Assembly (NCBI GenBank): GCA_020736575.1
Contig: JAGPYM010000003.1
Coordinates: forward strand, 1,798,001-1,862,000
Length of the DNA stretch: 64,000 nt
Source: Thelonectria olida
Lineage: Eukaryota; Ascomycota; Sordariomycetes; Hypocreales; Nectriaceae
Direction of reading: 5' to 3'
Shown here: in pieces, positions 1-8,863 of the stretch
Layout of the letters: each line of letters opens with the position of its first letter
How positions within the stretch are numbered: position 1 is the first letter of the stretch
Program-made: the position numbers and the translations under genes
Notes under the pieces: model-generated
Told to the model about the DNA's origin: nothing
The model's input: only the letters and a program-made list of their open reading frames with translations
The model's database searches: none

Positions 1-507
1 TTTGACACTGACCCCTTTCTAGAATAAATGACTGATGCGATACCAAGCTTTGTAGGCCTTGCTCCGGCCCGATTATTATCCGCGACATGGCTTGCGCTAA
101 ACCTCTTTGAGATGGCCAATTCAACTCTACGTTAAGCTGTCCTCCTTGAGGCGAGAGTGCCAATGTGCCTCCATCCCTTGTTGGCTTGTCTAGCAGCCCG
201 GCGCCCTAGACGAGTAATTCCTCCCGTCGTGTCGTATTCCTGATATTGTCTCTCTTCTGTGTGTCCATCGCGACCTCTTTTCTCCTTTTAATTACCCTTT
301 AAACCCCCCTATCGATTCTCGATCCCCTCGAAGCCGTTATCCCCCTTGCGCCTGAACTTGCGCTACGCTTCCCGCGCTCCAACGGTCAACGTCCCCGTTC
401 GATCCAACTTGATGCTCTCAACGGACTGCTAGTCGGTGTTTTCCTCGGCCGTCGATCGCCTCAACTGAGCCTGTCTCTCTTCCCTAATACCCGACCCGAC
501 GGCACCC
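1..507 (+). promoter_or_regulatory. mnn9 upstream region and 5' leader
   Basis: No gene is visible here. The stretch from about 240 is rich in C and T, which is typical of filamentous-fungal core promoters and leaders, and contains an AT-rich TTTTAATTACCCTTTAAA element at about 285-303. It runs directly into the Mnn9 start codon at 508. The boundary between promoter and leader is not resolvable from sequence alone. Confidence 0.5.
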
Positions 508-1684
508 ATGGCTCGACCCATGGGGTCGGTTCGTCTTAAGAAGACGAATCCAGTGACCCTCGCCCTTGGCGCGATCCTCTGCATATTCATCATCATCTTC
601 CTTGTGTCTCCATCAAGCCACTCGGCCACCTCACGCCGACTCGATGCCATTACTGCCCAGCACCATCTCTCCCCCCCGACGTCGCCCTATCGAAAGCCTA
701 GTACACGGTCGGGCGAGCGACTAAAGCCGCCGCCTGTTGCCCACTATAACCTGAATAATGTCACCATTACGACTACGCCCATCGAGAACCGCGAGAACGT
801 CTTGATTTTGACCCCAATGGCCCGGTTCTACCAAGCCTACTGGGACAACCTGTTGAAGCTGAACTATCCCCACGAGCTCATCACATTGGGATTCATTCTT
901 CCGAAGACTAAAGAAGGCAATCAAGCGACAACGGAACTGCAGGAGCAAATACACAAGACGCAAAAGCATGGCTCCGAAAAGAATCGCTTTAAGAGTATCA
1001 TCATCTTGCGACAAGATTTCGAACCGGCCATCGTGTCTCAGGATGAGAGCGAGCGACACAAGATGAAAAACCAAAAGATGCGACGAGAAGTCATGGCCAA
1101 GGCCCGCAACTCGCTCCTCTTCACCACACTGGGCCCTGATACGTCTTGGGTCCTGTGGCTCGATGCAGACATCATTGAAAGCCCTCCCTCTCTGATCCAA
1201 GATCTTGCCGCATTCGATAAGCCGCTGATCGTTCCCAACTGTTATCAGCGCTTCTATGATGAGGAGCACAAGAAGGCATCTGAGCGACCCTATGACTACA
1301 ACAGCTGGCAGGACAGTGAGACGGCTTTGACGATGGCCGCTAAGATGGGCCCGGACGAGATCCTTCTCGAAGGCTATGCCGAGATGGCGACGTACCGCAC
1401 ATTGATGGCGTACCTGGCGTCCGAGGGGGGCGATCGCAACATGGTGATCCCCCTTGATGGTGTTGGTGGAACTGCTCTTCTCGTCAAGGCTGACGTGCAC
1501 CGTGACGGTGCCATGTTCCCGCCCTTTCCCTTTTACCATCTCATCGAGACTGAGGGATTCGCCAAGATGGCGAAGCGGTTAGGATGGCAGCCATACGGCC
1601 TGCCTAACTACAAGGTTGGTTCCAGCCCCTCTTAGTGTAACGATGATTTCTGACCCGATCTAGGTGTACCATTATAACGAGTAA
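508..1684 (+). CDS. mnn9: Mnn9-type alpha-1,6-mannosyltransferase, Golgi mannan polymerase subunit
   Basis: Two exons, 508-1614 and 1664-1684, with a 49-nt intron (GTTGGT..CTAG); joined they give 375 residues. The protein is a type II Golgi membrane enzyme of the Anp1/Van1/Mnn9 family (GT62), which extends the alpha-1,6-mannose backbone of N-linked glycans in mannan polymerase complexes. A short cytosolic tail (MARPMGSVRLKK) is followed by one hydrophobic anchor (residues about 16-34), a Ser/Pro/Thr stem and the catalytic domain. The DXD metal/nucleotide-sugar motif is Asp-Ala-Asp at 219-221 in WVLWLDADIIES. The second exon supplies only VYHYNE, the C-terminus expected of Mnn9; without splicing the frame ends in a spurious GSSPS tail. 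Family membership is certain; Mnn9 rather than Anp1 or Van1 is inferred from the compact length and C-terminus. It converges on pex4. Confidence 0.92.
1615..1663 (+). other. mnn9 intron (49 nt)
   Basis: GTTGGT donor, TTCTGACC branch-like sequence and CTAG acceptor. Removing it joins two phase-0 exons and restores the conserved VYHYNE end. Confidence 0.85.
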
Positions 1685-2671
1685 ACGTCTCATATTTATG
1701 GTTGTCGACCAACCTGATGTGAAAGAAGTCGTCCGCATCTATTATGACTTGTCATGCCAAGGACGAGCTACGCTGCATGCCGTGCGCTCGGCAAACAGCT
1801 GCCGCCTTTTCGTCCCCAGCGACCGCCGTCGAGCACATTGTCCATTTTCGAATCAGGGCGGGCACGGGGAACGGCGTTTTTACTGTAGTATATCTATTCT
1901 TTCATCCACTAAGGGAAATAAAACAAGGGAGAATCGAACGGAGAAGAGAAGAACCGAAAGAATACGAAAATCTTCCTCTCTTGGAAGAAGGGAGGCAAGG
2001 GTCCCCAGGAGTAAGGCCACGACAAATCATGGGAGGGACGGCGGACCTGGCGCGCAGAAGGGCTGGTGTCTTGCGTGTCGTCATTATTTCTATTGCTTTT
2101 TTTTTTTTTTTTTAGTTGCAGACTGTTGTATGATAGACGTTCGTCGCGGAAGGACGCGCATACGGACAATGGGGACGACGGTTGGTTATAGACGAGGAGC
2201 ATGTACTGGCATGTGTCGCCATGATGGCGAAGAGCGTTTGGCTCTGGCTGTTGATTGAACAATGGTCATTGATTTTCGCAACAGAGAGCTGTTGCAAGTA
2301 ATTCGTACATGTGTGATGTCGTATTGTCGTTTCATAGAGCATATTTCTTGTACAGAGATGAGTGCGTTAAGTCGGTCTGGTATCTGATCATGTTCCGAAT
2401 TTGTCCCACGTATGAAGCAAACATCTCGCATCCCAGCTTCGACAGTCTTTTTAAGTCGATGATAGGTCGTAACATTAGTAAAAACCCCACGATTCCCAAA
2501 CTCCGGGTACAACGGTCATCCATCTTCAATCTGATGCTGATCTCGTCTGTGCAATGTGGTTTGGGCAAGTTTGTTGCCCAACTCTTTCATCCCAGTCCGG
2601 GTAACCCTATCCAAAATCTCCTATCGCTCGCTCCCAACCAACGCCTATACCTCGAAGCAATGTTTGCGCAA
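1685..2671. other. Convergent intergenic region, mnn9 / pex4
   Basis: No gene supported. Both neighbours end here, so it should hold both 3' UTRs. It contains an AATAAA at 1917-1922 that could serve mnn9 and a T17 homopolymer at 2097-2113. Open frames here have no recognisable domain. Confidence 0.5.
2097..2113. repeat. Poly-T tract (17 nt)
   Basis: An uninterrupted T run in the mnn9-pex4 intergenic region, read directly from the sequence. Confidence 0.95.
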
Positions 2672-3256
2672 TTACGGCCCCTCGTACCTCCCGTCGGTGT
2701 CGTGGACCCAGAACTCAACGAGCTTGCGGGTGCCGAGGACGTCGCCGCCGCGCAGGAGAGCGGCCACGTCGACGTTGAGAGGGCTGTCTGTCTCGGGGCA
2801 GCTGAGCAGCATGCGGACGGCGCGGACGCACTCGAGCACGCTATAGGCCGGGGTCCACGCGTCCTTGAGCAGGTCGAGGCAGATCTCGCCCGTCTGCAGG
2901 GCAATGTTGGGGTGGACGATGGGGGTGATGAAGGTCATCTTGGGAGGGTGTAGCGGGTACGAGGTCGGGATGCTAATGTTGACGAGCCAGCGGCCATCTA
3001 GATAGACAAGTTAGAATCTAAGACGGATTGATTCTTGTTTGCGAAGGGAGAGAGAGCGCGCACCATCGTAGCCAAAGCCCACGCCCTTGCCGTTGATGAC
3101 AGCCTGCCATTCGAGAAGATTGGCGTCATCGACGGGGCCGAGGCGCTCGATGCCGGATTCGTCTTTCTGTTCGTGGCCCCATTTCTCGAGCTCCTTTAGG
3201 AGTCGCTTGGTAGCAGATTTGGTCAAGACAGCGCCCGAGGCTGATGACTTGGACAT
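2672..3256 (-). CDS. pex4: Pex4, peroxisomal ubiquitin-conjugating enzyme E2
   Basis: Two exons on the minus strand, 3256-3064 and 2997-2672, with a 66-nt intron (GTGCGC..CTAG, phase 1), giving 172 residues. Pex4 is the peroxisome-anchored E2 that mono-ubiquitinates the import receptor Pex5, allowing its recycling by Pex1/Pex6. The UBC fold is complete: N-terminal helix, PTSYPLHPPKMTFITP, the HPN motif at 93-95 and the catalytic Cys104 in TGEICLDLLKDAWTPAYSV. The C-terminal part (SPLNVDVAALLRGGD) is the expected UBC helix region. Length matches fungal Pex4 (about 160-185). The start at 3256 is the first ATG and is followed by a short polar segment before the first helix. Another E2 is possible, but the arrangement around the Cys favours Pex4. 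Confidence 0.88.
2998..3063 (-). other. pex4 intron (66 nt)
   Basis: GTGCGC donor after phase-1 G and CTAG acceptor. Splicing links GFGYD to DGRWLVNIS, restoring a continuous UBC fold. Confidence 0.85.
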
Positions 3257-3888
3257 TGTTGTTGTCGTTGTCGTTATATGGGTGGATGCGTTCGGGGGTG
3301 TGGATTAGAAGGAGCTGGTTCGCAGGCGGTGGGGGATCGATGCAAGATGGGCGGATCTTGATGGTGATGAGGATGAGATGACGACGGGGTGGTTGGTGTT
3401 GGAGAGATGATGAAGCAATAATTAGGTAGGTAGAGATGATGCAGAAGTGGAATCAAGTCAAGGAGGCAAGTTGGCGGTCGGGGCTTGCCATGGACCACTG
3501 GAGCTTCCGGGGAAGAAGCGTCGTGTCGGTATTGGAATTAAGCAACAAGGATACTGCTGTTGTTTGGCCGTTGGTAGCGGGAAGAGCCGAGGCTGGCGAC
3601 TCCATGTGTTTTGTTTCGTTGGATGGAATCCCTTTGAATGAATGATTGACGCTGAATTACGTGCCTTGCCCAACAAGGTTAAGATTGACTTAGACGTCAG
3701 CTGGCTTGTGATTTAGCTCCTTACACCGCATGCAGACGACTACGACTGATCCAGGGAGTTTGTTTGCACCATCAGTGATTGATTACAAGTTCTGATTAGT
3801 TAGTCTGTGCCAACCTAATAATCCACATCTTCATGACTCTGGGGTTCCTTCCTAGGACGCTACTTTTTGTCTCCTTCCACCTCTGCCT
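3257..3888. other. Intergenic, pex4 upstream and downstream of the next minus-strand gene
   Basis: No gene supported. It serves as the pex4 promoter/leader and the 3' region of the minus-strand gene ending at 3889. GTTGTTGTCGTTGTCGTT lies just upstream of the pex4 ATG. Confidence 0.45.
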
Positions 3889-5103
3889 TTACTTCCTCCG
3901 TCGTCCTCCTCGTGCAGGCTTTCGCTTTGATGGAGACGGGTTCTTGGAACTCTTCTTGGATGTCTGTGGTTGAGCTTCGGGTTCCTGACTTGCTTCAACG
4001 ACACTGGCTGGCGTTCGACCTCTCGATGCCGCGCGAGTTCGCACCCCGTTGCCGGTATTATCGCTCGAGGACTGTCGCTCTTCTGACGAGCCATCACTTT
4101 CATCCTCGCTATCATCCTCCTCCTCACTTGTTGACTCCGGGTCCATGTTTGAAGCGCGACTCCTCGTCACAGGACCGGCTGCTCTCCGACGGCCCATGTA
4201 GGCTGCTTCGGAGGGAGCCATTGTGTGTCGTCGAGAGGACGCCGAGGCGGGAGATCCTACCGATGATCGTGGACCCGATGTCTGGAATCGAAATGGATCA
4301 GGCGCAGTTCTACTGCCTGATGAAGAACCATCATGTGCCCAAGGCTCGTCGGGAGGCATTGCCCCGGCCATCGAGTCAGAAACGTGGCGGCTAGACGCTC
4401 CGTAGTCGTATGACGTTCCTCCACGCTCCTCTGGAGCCCGGCTAGGGGCACGGCTTGGAGGCCGACTGGGTGTCCGTTTTGAAGTTGTGCCAGACCTTGC
4501 TCGAGATCGAGGTGTAGTTGAAGGCGGGAAGTAACCTATCGGTGGGTAGCCGTGGCGCTGGTCCTGATCCTCGCCTAAATTGCTGCCTGACGATGGGTAT
4601 CGGGGCAGAGTATCTTGCCGGGGTTGACGAGCGGTAGGAGGTCGGCTTTTCTTGCGCGAAGCGGGCTCTAGTTGTGTAAGAGGCACCGCGACTCGCTGAT
4701 CTTTCCGCTTCTTGCGCTCAGCAGCCCGTTTCTTCTTTTCTTTCTCCTCACGCTTCCGGTGTCGGTCCAGGGCTGCAAGCTCGTGCTTGTTGAGCCTCAC
4801 ATCAGCCCTCCCCTGAGCCCGGGCCTTTTCGATTCGATCCAGTGCCGACTGGACCAAGAACCCTTCTCTATCCTTGGGCGACATCCTCGCCAGCTGTTCC
4901 TCGTACTCGTCGTCTCCAGATGACGAGTCATCCTCATCACTCTCCTCATCTTCCTCATCCGAACCTGCATGGTAACTCCTGCGGTTCCCCAAGTCCACAC
5001 CAGTAAATTCAAGAGCATCGCTGTTGAAACGAGTCAAAGTTCCAGTAGAAGCCCCAACGCCTTGGTAATCCGTATCGTTCTCGTCCGTGCCCACCTCCTC
5101 CAC
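3889..5103 (-). CDS. Uncharacterised low-complexity basic/acidic protein; start not resolved
   Basis: A minus-strand frame encodes at least 404 residues ending in a Lys/Arg-rich tail (KRKPARGGRRRK). I recognise no enzymatic domain. Visible features: an acidic Ser/Asp/Glu block (DEEDEESDEDDSSSGDDE), a short helical segment (EEQLARMSPKDREGF..ALDRIEKARAQ), a very basic coiled segment (RHRKREEKEKKKRAAERKK), Ser/Arg/Pro repeats (SRPPSRAPSRAPEE) and a second acidic block. The composition suggests a nuclear or nucleic-acid-associated protein, which is only an inference. The codon at 5103 is GTG, not ATG. The same frame stays open upstream to 5238 and reads convincingly (six Arg, then TEDAAQFGYGEGARVEEVG), but holds no ATG before a TGA at 5241-5239, and that stretch overlaps the 3' end of the PRA1 gene. 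The true start therefore needs an unseen splice, a non-AUG codon or a sequence correction. Confidence 0.7.
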   Translation of the reverse strand: MEEVGTDENDTDYQGVGASTGTLTRFNSDALEFTGVDLGNRRSYHAGSDEEDEESDEDDSSSGDDEYEEQLARMSPKDREGFLVQSALDRIEKARAQGRADVRLNKHELAALDRHRKREEKEKKKRAAERKKRKDQRVAVPLTQLEPASRKKSRPPTARQPRQDTLPRYPSSGSNLGEDQDQRHGYPPIGYFPPSTTPRSRARSGTTSKRTPSRPPSRAPSRAPEERGGTSYDYGASSRHVSDSMAGAMPPDEPWAHDGSSSGSRTAPDPFRFQTSGPRSSVGSPASASSRRHTMAPSEAAYMGRRRAAGPVTRSRASNMDPESTSEEEDDSEDESDGSSEERQSSSDNTGNGVRTRAASRGRTPASVVEASQEPEAQPQTSKKSSKNPSPSKRKPARGGRRRK

Positions 5104-5213
5104 CCGGGCACCTTCGCCGTACCCGAATTGCGCAGCATCCTCCGTCCTCCGCCGCCTGCGCCGCGATGGTCTTCCCCATTGGGGCGCGAATTCGGGAGCT
5201 CGCGGCCGACCAT

Positions 5214-5744
5214 CTAGACCGCCTCCCCGGAAAAAGCCTCATCGATCGGCTTGTCCATAAATGCGGCATGACCAAGAATGGTCACGCCAGAAGCGCCAAC
5301 TAGCCAGAGCAGAGTCATGAATGGCGAAGCATACAGACCCAGGGGCACGGCAATGACGACTAGTCCAGTATAGAGCTGGGAAGTAGTGGCACGGAAAGTG
5401 CCGATGACGAGATCTTCACCGTTCAGACGGCCAATGATGAAAAGGCTGCTAAAGACGAAGATGATGTCGAAGAGCAACACCATGTTGGTGAGCAGAGCGT
5501 AGAGGCTCAGCATGACGAAGACGGCGGCATAGTTGCTCGAGAAGTGGGCCAGGTTGTAGTTGACACGCGACTGAACCTCTGCAAAGTTCTCGGGCTTGGA
5601 GACGCGCTTGAAGTCGAAGAACTCGGACAGAGGGCGCAGATTGGAGAATCGGCCGCTGAGGGGACCGGATCGAAGTCCCTGGAATCGATCGCCGAGGTTC
5701 AGGCGCGACGTAATAACGTCAAGGGGGATCTGGATGCGAGCCAT
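5214..5744 (-). CDS. pra1: PRA1/Yip3 family prenylated Rab acceptor
   Basis: A single exon of 176 residues starting at MARIQIPLDV. PRA1 family proteins are ER/Golgi membrane proteins that bind prenylated Rab GTPases and assist their membrane delivery. The signature features are an N-terminal cytosolic segment with the FFDFKRVSKPENF region, the RVNYNLAHFSSNY motif, then two long hydrophobic hairpins (residues about 68-110 and 122-160) and a short tail ending SGEAV. The frame is open 20 codons further upstream, but the family start and the leader-like upstream sequence argue for the ATG at 5744. The TAG stop (5216-5214) lies immediately against the downstream frame on the same strand. A leader intron is likely upstream (5924-6196). 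Confidence 0.9.
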   Translation of the reverse strand: MARIQIPLDVITSRLNLGDRFQGLRSGPLSGRFSNLRPLSEFFDFKRVSKPENFAEVQSRVNYNLAHFSSNYAAVFVMLSLYALLTNMVLLFDIIFVFSSLFIIGRLNGEDLVIGTFRATTSQLYTGLVVIAVPLGLYASPFMTLLWLVGASGVTILGHAAFMDKPIDEAFSGEAV

Positions 5745-5923
5745 TGTGAAGAGTGTGATGTGTGTGTAGTGGTGGTTGATTTGATTCAAAGGTTGAACAG
5801 GCAAGCTGTTTTAAGGACCAGAAGATGTATTATCTGCGGTGGGTATTTGCAGGCAACCAAATTAAACGATCTCGAGAGCTGACGACGATGAGGGTCGAGG
5901 CGTAGTTGATTAGGCAGACGAGT

Positions 5924-6196
5924 CTGAGGGAGAGAGCAAGTTAGTCGTAATTCGTATTTGAGTGCGAGAATCGAGGATATGCAAAGGAGAAAGAGGACAA
6001 GTTGGCCAGAGAAAAAGGAGCCAAGCAAGTGAGACCGACCCGTGATGATGGATGGGCACAAGGAAATAAAGGGAGATTTTCGGGTTATTTTTGGCTTCAG
6101 CCACTTTACGCCAAGCCACTCATAGCTCAAGCAGCCCAGGATTTGTTTTGAAGGAGAATTGAGGAGAGATGGAAGGAAAAGGAGACAGATACGTAC
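5924..6196 (-). other. Probable pra1 5'-leader intron (273 nt)
   Basis: On the minus strand a strong GTACGT donor at 6196 pairs with a GACTAAC branch site followed by a pyrimidine tract and CTCAG acceptor at 5924, all upstream of the pra1 ATG. The signals match fungal splice consensus; the assignment is inference and needs transcript reads. Confidence 0.5.
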
Positions 6197-6748
6197 CGTT
6201 AGGAAGGCGAAGCTGTGAACGAGCAACAGGTTGTTGTATAATTCTTTTCAGAGATGAGAAGACAAGAAGAAGACGTGGTTGTCCAAAAAAAGCAATTTAC
6301 TGGCTTTGATGCGCTGCGACGCGTCCTTGTCAGCTTTTTTTCTCCTTCCTTCAGGGGTGCGTGTAAGGTGGCCACTTTTTTGGGGGGCCTTTGACAGCTA
6401 GCAAGAGGGAATGGACTTTGATGATGATGCCTCGTCTCATCAATCAAAGCGACGTCAGAAACGTACCTGTTTCCTCCTGAATCTCGGCTCCTCCTCCACT
6501 CGCTGCTTTCGATTCGCCCCGGCAGACGGATGCCTGGATTCCAACACTGAGGCTCCCCTTTGTACTCTGTACGTACGGGCCCGAACAATACGAGCCGACG
6601 CACCTAAGGTCGGTAGACAAACACCCCAGGCACCAGAGATTGGTCTAACCTCTGATACCCGCGGCGATGATGCCCAGCACCTGAGGCCCAAGCTCTCAGT
6701 GTGTCTGGGAGCCCGTTGATATGGGCTTGTGACGGTCGGGGTGTTCCC

Positions 6749-6770
6749 CTCTCTCTCTCTCTCGCTCTCT
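6749..6770. repeat. CT microsatellite
   Basis: An imperfect (CT)n tract interrupted by one CTCG, in the spacer upstream of pra1. Confidence 0.9.
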
Positions 6771-8454
6771 CCAACAAACCCCCGAGAAAAAAGAGGTCTT
6801 GTTGAAAAGAATGAATGAATGAAGAGAGAAATAAAGAGAAGGGAAAGAAAAAGAGGAACAAGAAGTAGCGGTCGAGCGCCGCCTTTTTGAATGGGTGCAA
6901 GCAGCTCTACAAGAAACTAAGCAGCAGATGGCTTTTTGCCGAGACCTCCTCACCGACAATGCATCCATGACGGACGGTACATGAGCAAACACGGCAATTC
7001 CTACCAGCATCATCTGTACTTCTCACTCTTCTACGAATAGTATTCGACCTTTTCACTGACAAACCACCTGCTCCACCGAGCCCACTCCCCGCATGCAGCT
7101 TTCTCTCTAGACTCTCTCATCATGATCCCATCGATCCATCCTTTTGTTGTGGCCGCCTTTGGGCCTCTTGTTCCCCTGGGAGAAACCCGAGGCCATTGCT
7201 TTTGCTGGACCCTTCGTCTCTGGCCTTGTTTGTTGCTGCTGCTATCATGCATGCGACAGACGATTCAAGCAAGTAGGAATCAGCCAAGTGGCAGCTCATT
7301 AGCCATCTCCTGCGGCCAAGTTTCTTTCTTTTTCAGCTGAAGACTTTTGTTTGTTTTTTTCCCCTTTCTGATCCATGTGCATGTTGTTTTCCTTTCCCGC
7401 TGGGCCATTTGTTAGGCGGAGTTCGGAAAGCTGAAGGAATTGAGACACGGCCTCCGTTGTGGCGGCCTCATCATGATAGGGAACTATCAACGGCTGTTCC
7501 ACCACCAAGACTCAGTCCATGTGTCCATGTTGTTCACTGTGTGGCCAATTGACCAAGTGCATGCCTCCGGATTCCCTCTACATCCATCAGCTTCCTTCCC
7601 TCCATCCTTCTTCCCACTCCCGGCCTGATTCCTCCGGACTAGCCCCCTCCGCCTCTTCCCCGGCGGATCTCTCCGAAACTAGTCCGGAAGCCGGACAGTT
7701 AGCCGCACTCTCTCGCAAGGCAAACACCATGTTTGACCCGGCAGATCAACAAGATAAACAACACTTTTCGTAGACTTTCCCTTTGTTTATTTTCGTCCGT
7801 GGTTCTTCCCTGCTCCACGTTCATGTCGCCGACCCTGCACCCTCGTGGACCGATACTGGGCTGTTGACGTGGCATACCCTGAGAGACCGACGACAGCGGC
7901 CATCTTGTGGTTCGGTGGGACCTTGCTTTGGCTTCCCGAGGACTCTTCGGCAGCTCGTCATCTCACCAGCATGCATCGAGCTGATCAGAATGACAGGCCG
8001 AAAGGACCGCATCGCATTCTATCAAATCTGCTGCGTTGCTGGGATGATGCATGCGCTGCGCTGCACTGTCATCTGCCCGCGACTCCACTACTCGGCATTG
8101 CGAGTTTGGTAGATCACAACTTCGTCATGACGAGGCAGTCGTGCTATGGATGAAATCAGCAACAAGACGAATCCCATTAGCAAGTTGTGGTCATGCGTCT
8201 AGCCTCTGAGCCTTGAGCAGTCTCGTCTGCCTTGCACTTCTCGGCATCCGCCACCACCAAATCTGTCTATATATAGACAGACAGCCTGTTGATATCCAGC
8301 AGGAGAAGGAATGACTTACCGCTGTGATTTCATCAGCTGGACAACACAAGGGAACCTTTGTTCCGAGAAAAGAGGTGTCCAGGCCATAGCAGCACCACCA
8401 TCCTTGCGAGATGAGCTGTCCTGAACATGGACACGATAAAGTGACACAAGACTT

Positions 8455-8474
8455 TGTGTGTGTGTGTGTGTGTG
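8455..8474. repeat. TG dinucleotide microsatellite
   Basis: Ten uninterrupted TG units in intergenic DNA. Confidence 0.95.
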
Positions 8475-8679
8475 TTCCAACCTCAAATTGAAGTGGTGTA
8501 GATTGGTGCCCGTAGTTTATTACATTTGGTTGACTATTCACGTCTTCGCCAATTCACAATGGCCCAGTTACCATGCTATGTGCCCCTTCAGCCACCTCCA
8601 ACTCTCAGACACATATGTTTGCCCCCGGCAAGATGAGAGAGGGAGCGCAAGTAAAAAGAAAGAAAGGGAAAAAGAAATG

Positions 8680-8695
8680 AAAAAAAAAAAAAAAA
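8680..8695. repeat. Poly-A tract (16 nt)
   Basis: An A run at the end of an A/G-rich stretch, 170 nt downstream of the minus-strand ELMO stop codon. Confidence 0.9.
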
Positions 8696-8863
8696 CCAGT
8701 CTCCAGGGTATCAAGGCACGCTCGCTTTGCCTAGACCAGGCCATCCAGCGCAAGAAAAAAGAAGGGGGTATATGAATAGGAAAAACCAAGTCTGGACTTC
8801 TTTTTTCTGTCCTTTTGTAGCCAACACTGCGCACCCATCCAAATCCTACACAGCCTCCTTGCC

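Larger units (their letters stand above)
5745..8863. other. 3.1-kb intergenic spacer
   Basis: No coding gene is supported. The first about 450 nt are the pra1 leader and promoter. The rest lacks a conserved frame on either strand and contains a CT microsatellite, a TG microsatellite and an A-run. It forms the pra1 upstream region and the 3' flank of the ELMO gene. Confidence 0.45.

Noticed and set aside
721..1539. 272-codon minus-strand frame
   Set aside because: Antisense to the conserved mnn9 coding sequence; a codon-usage shadow with no domain of its own.
2309..2953. 214-codon plus-strand frame
   Set aside because: Its right half is antisense to the pex4 UBC domain and the left half is intergenic; no independent support.
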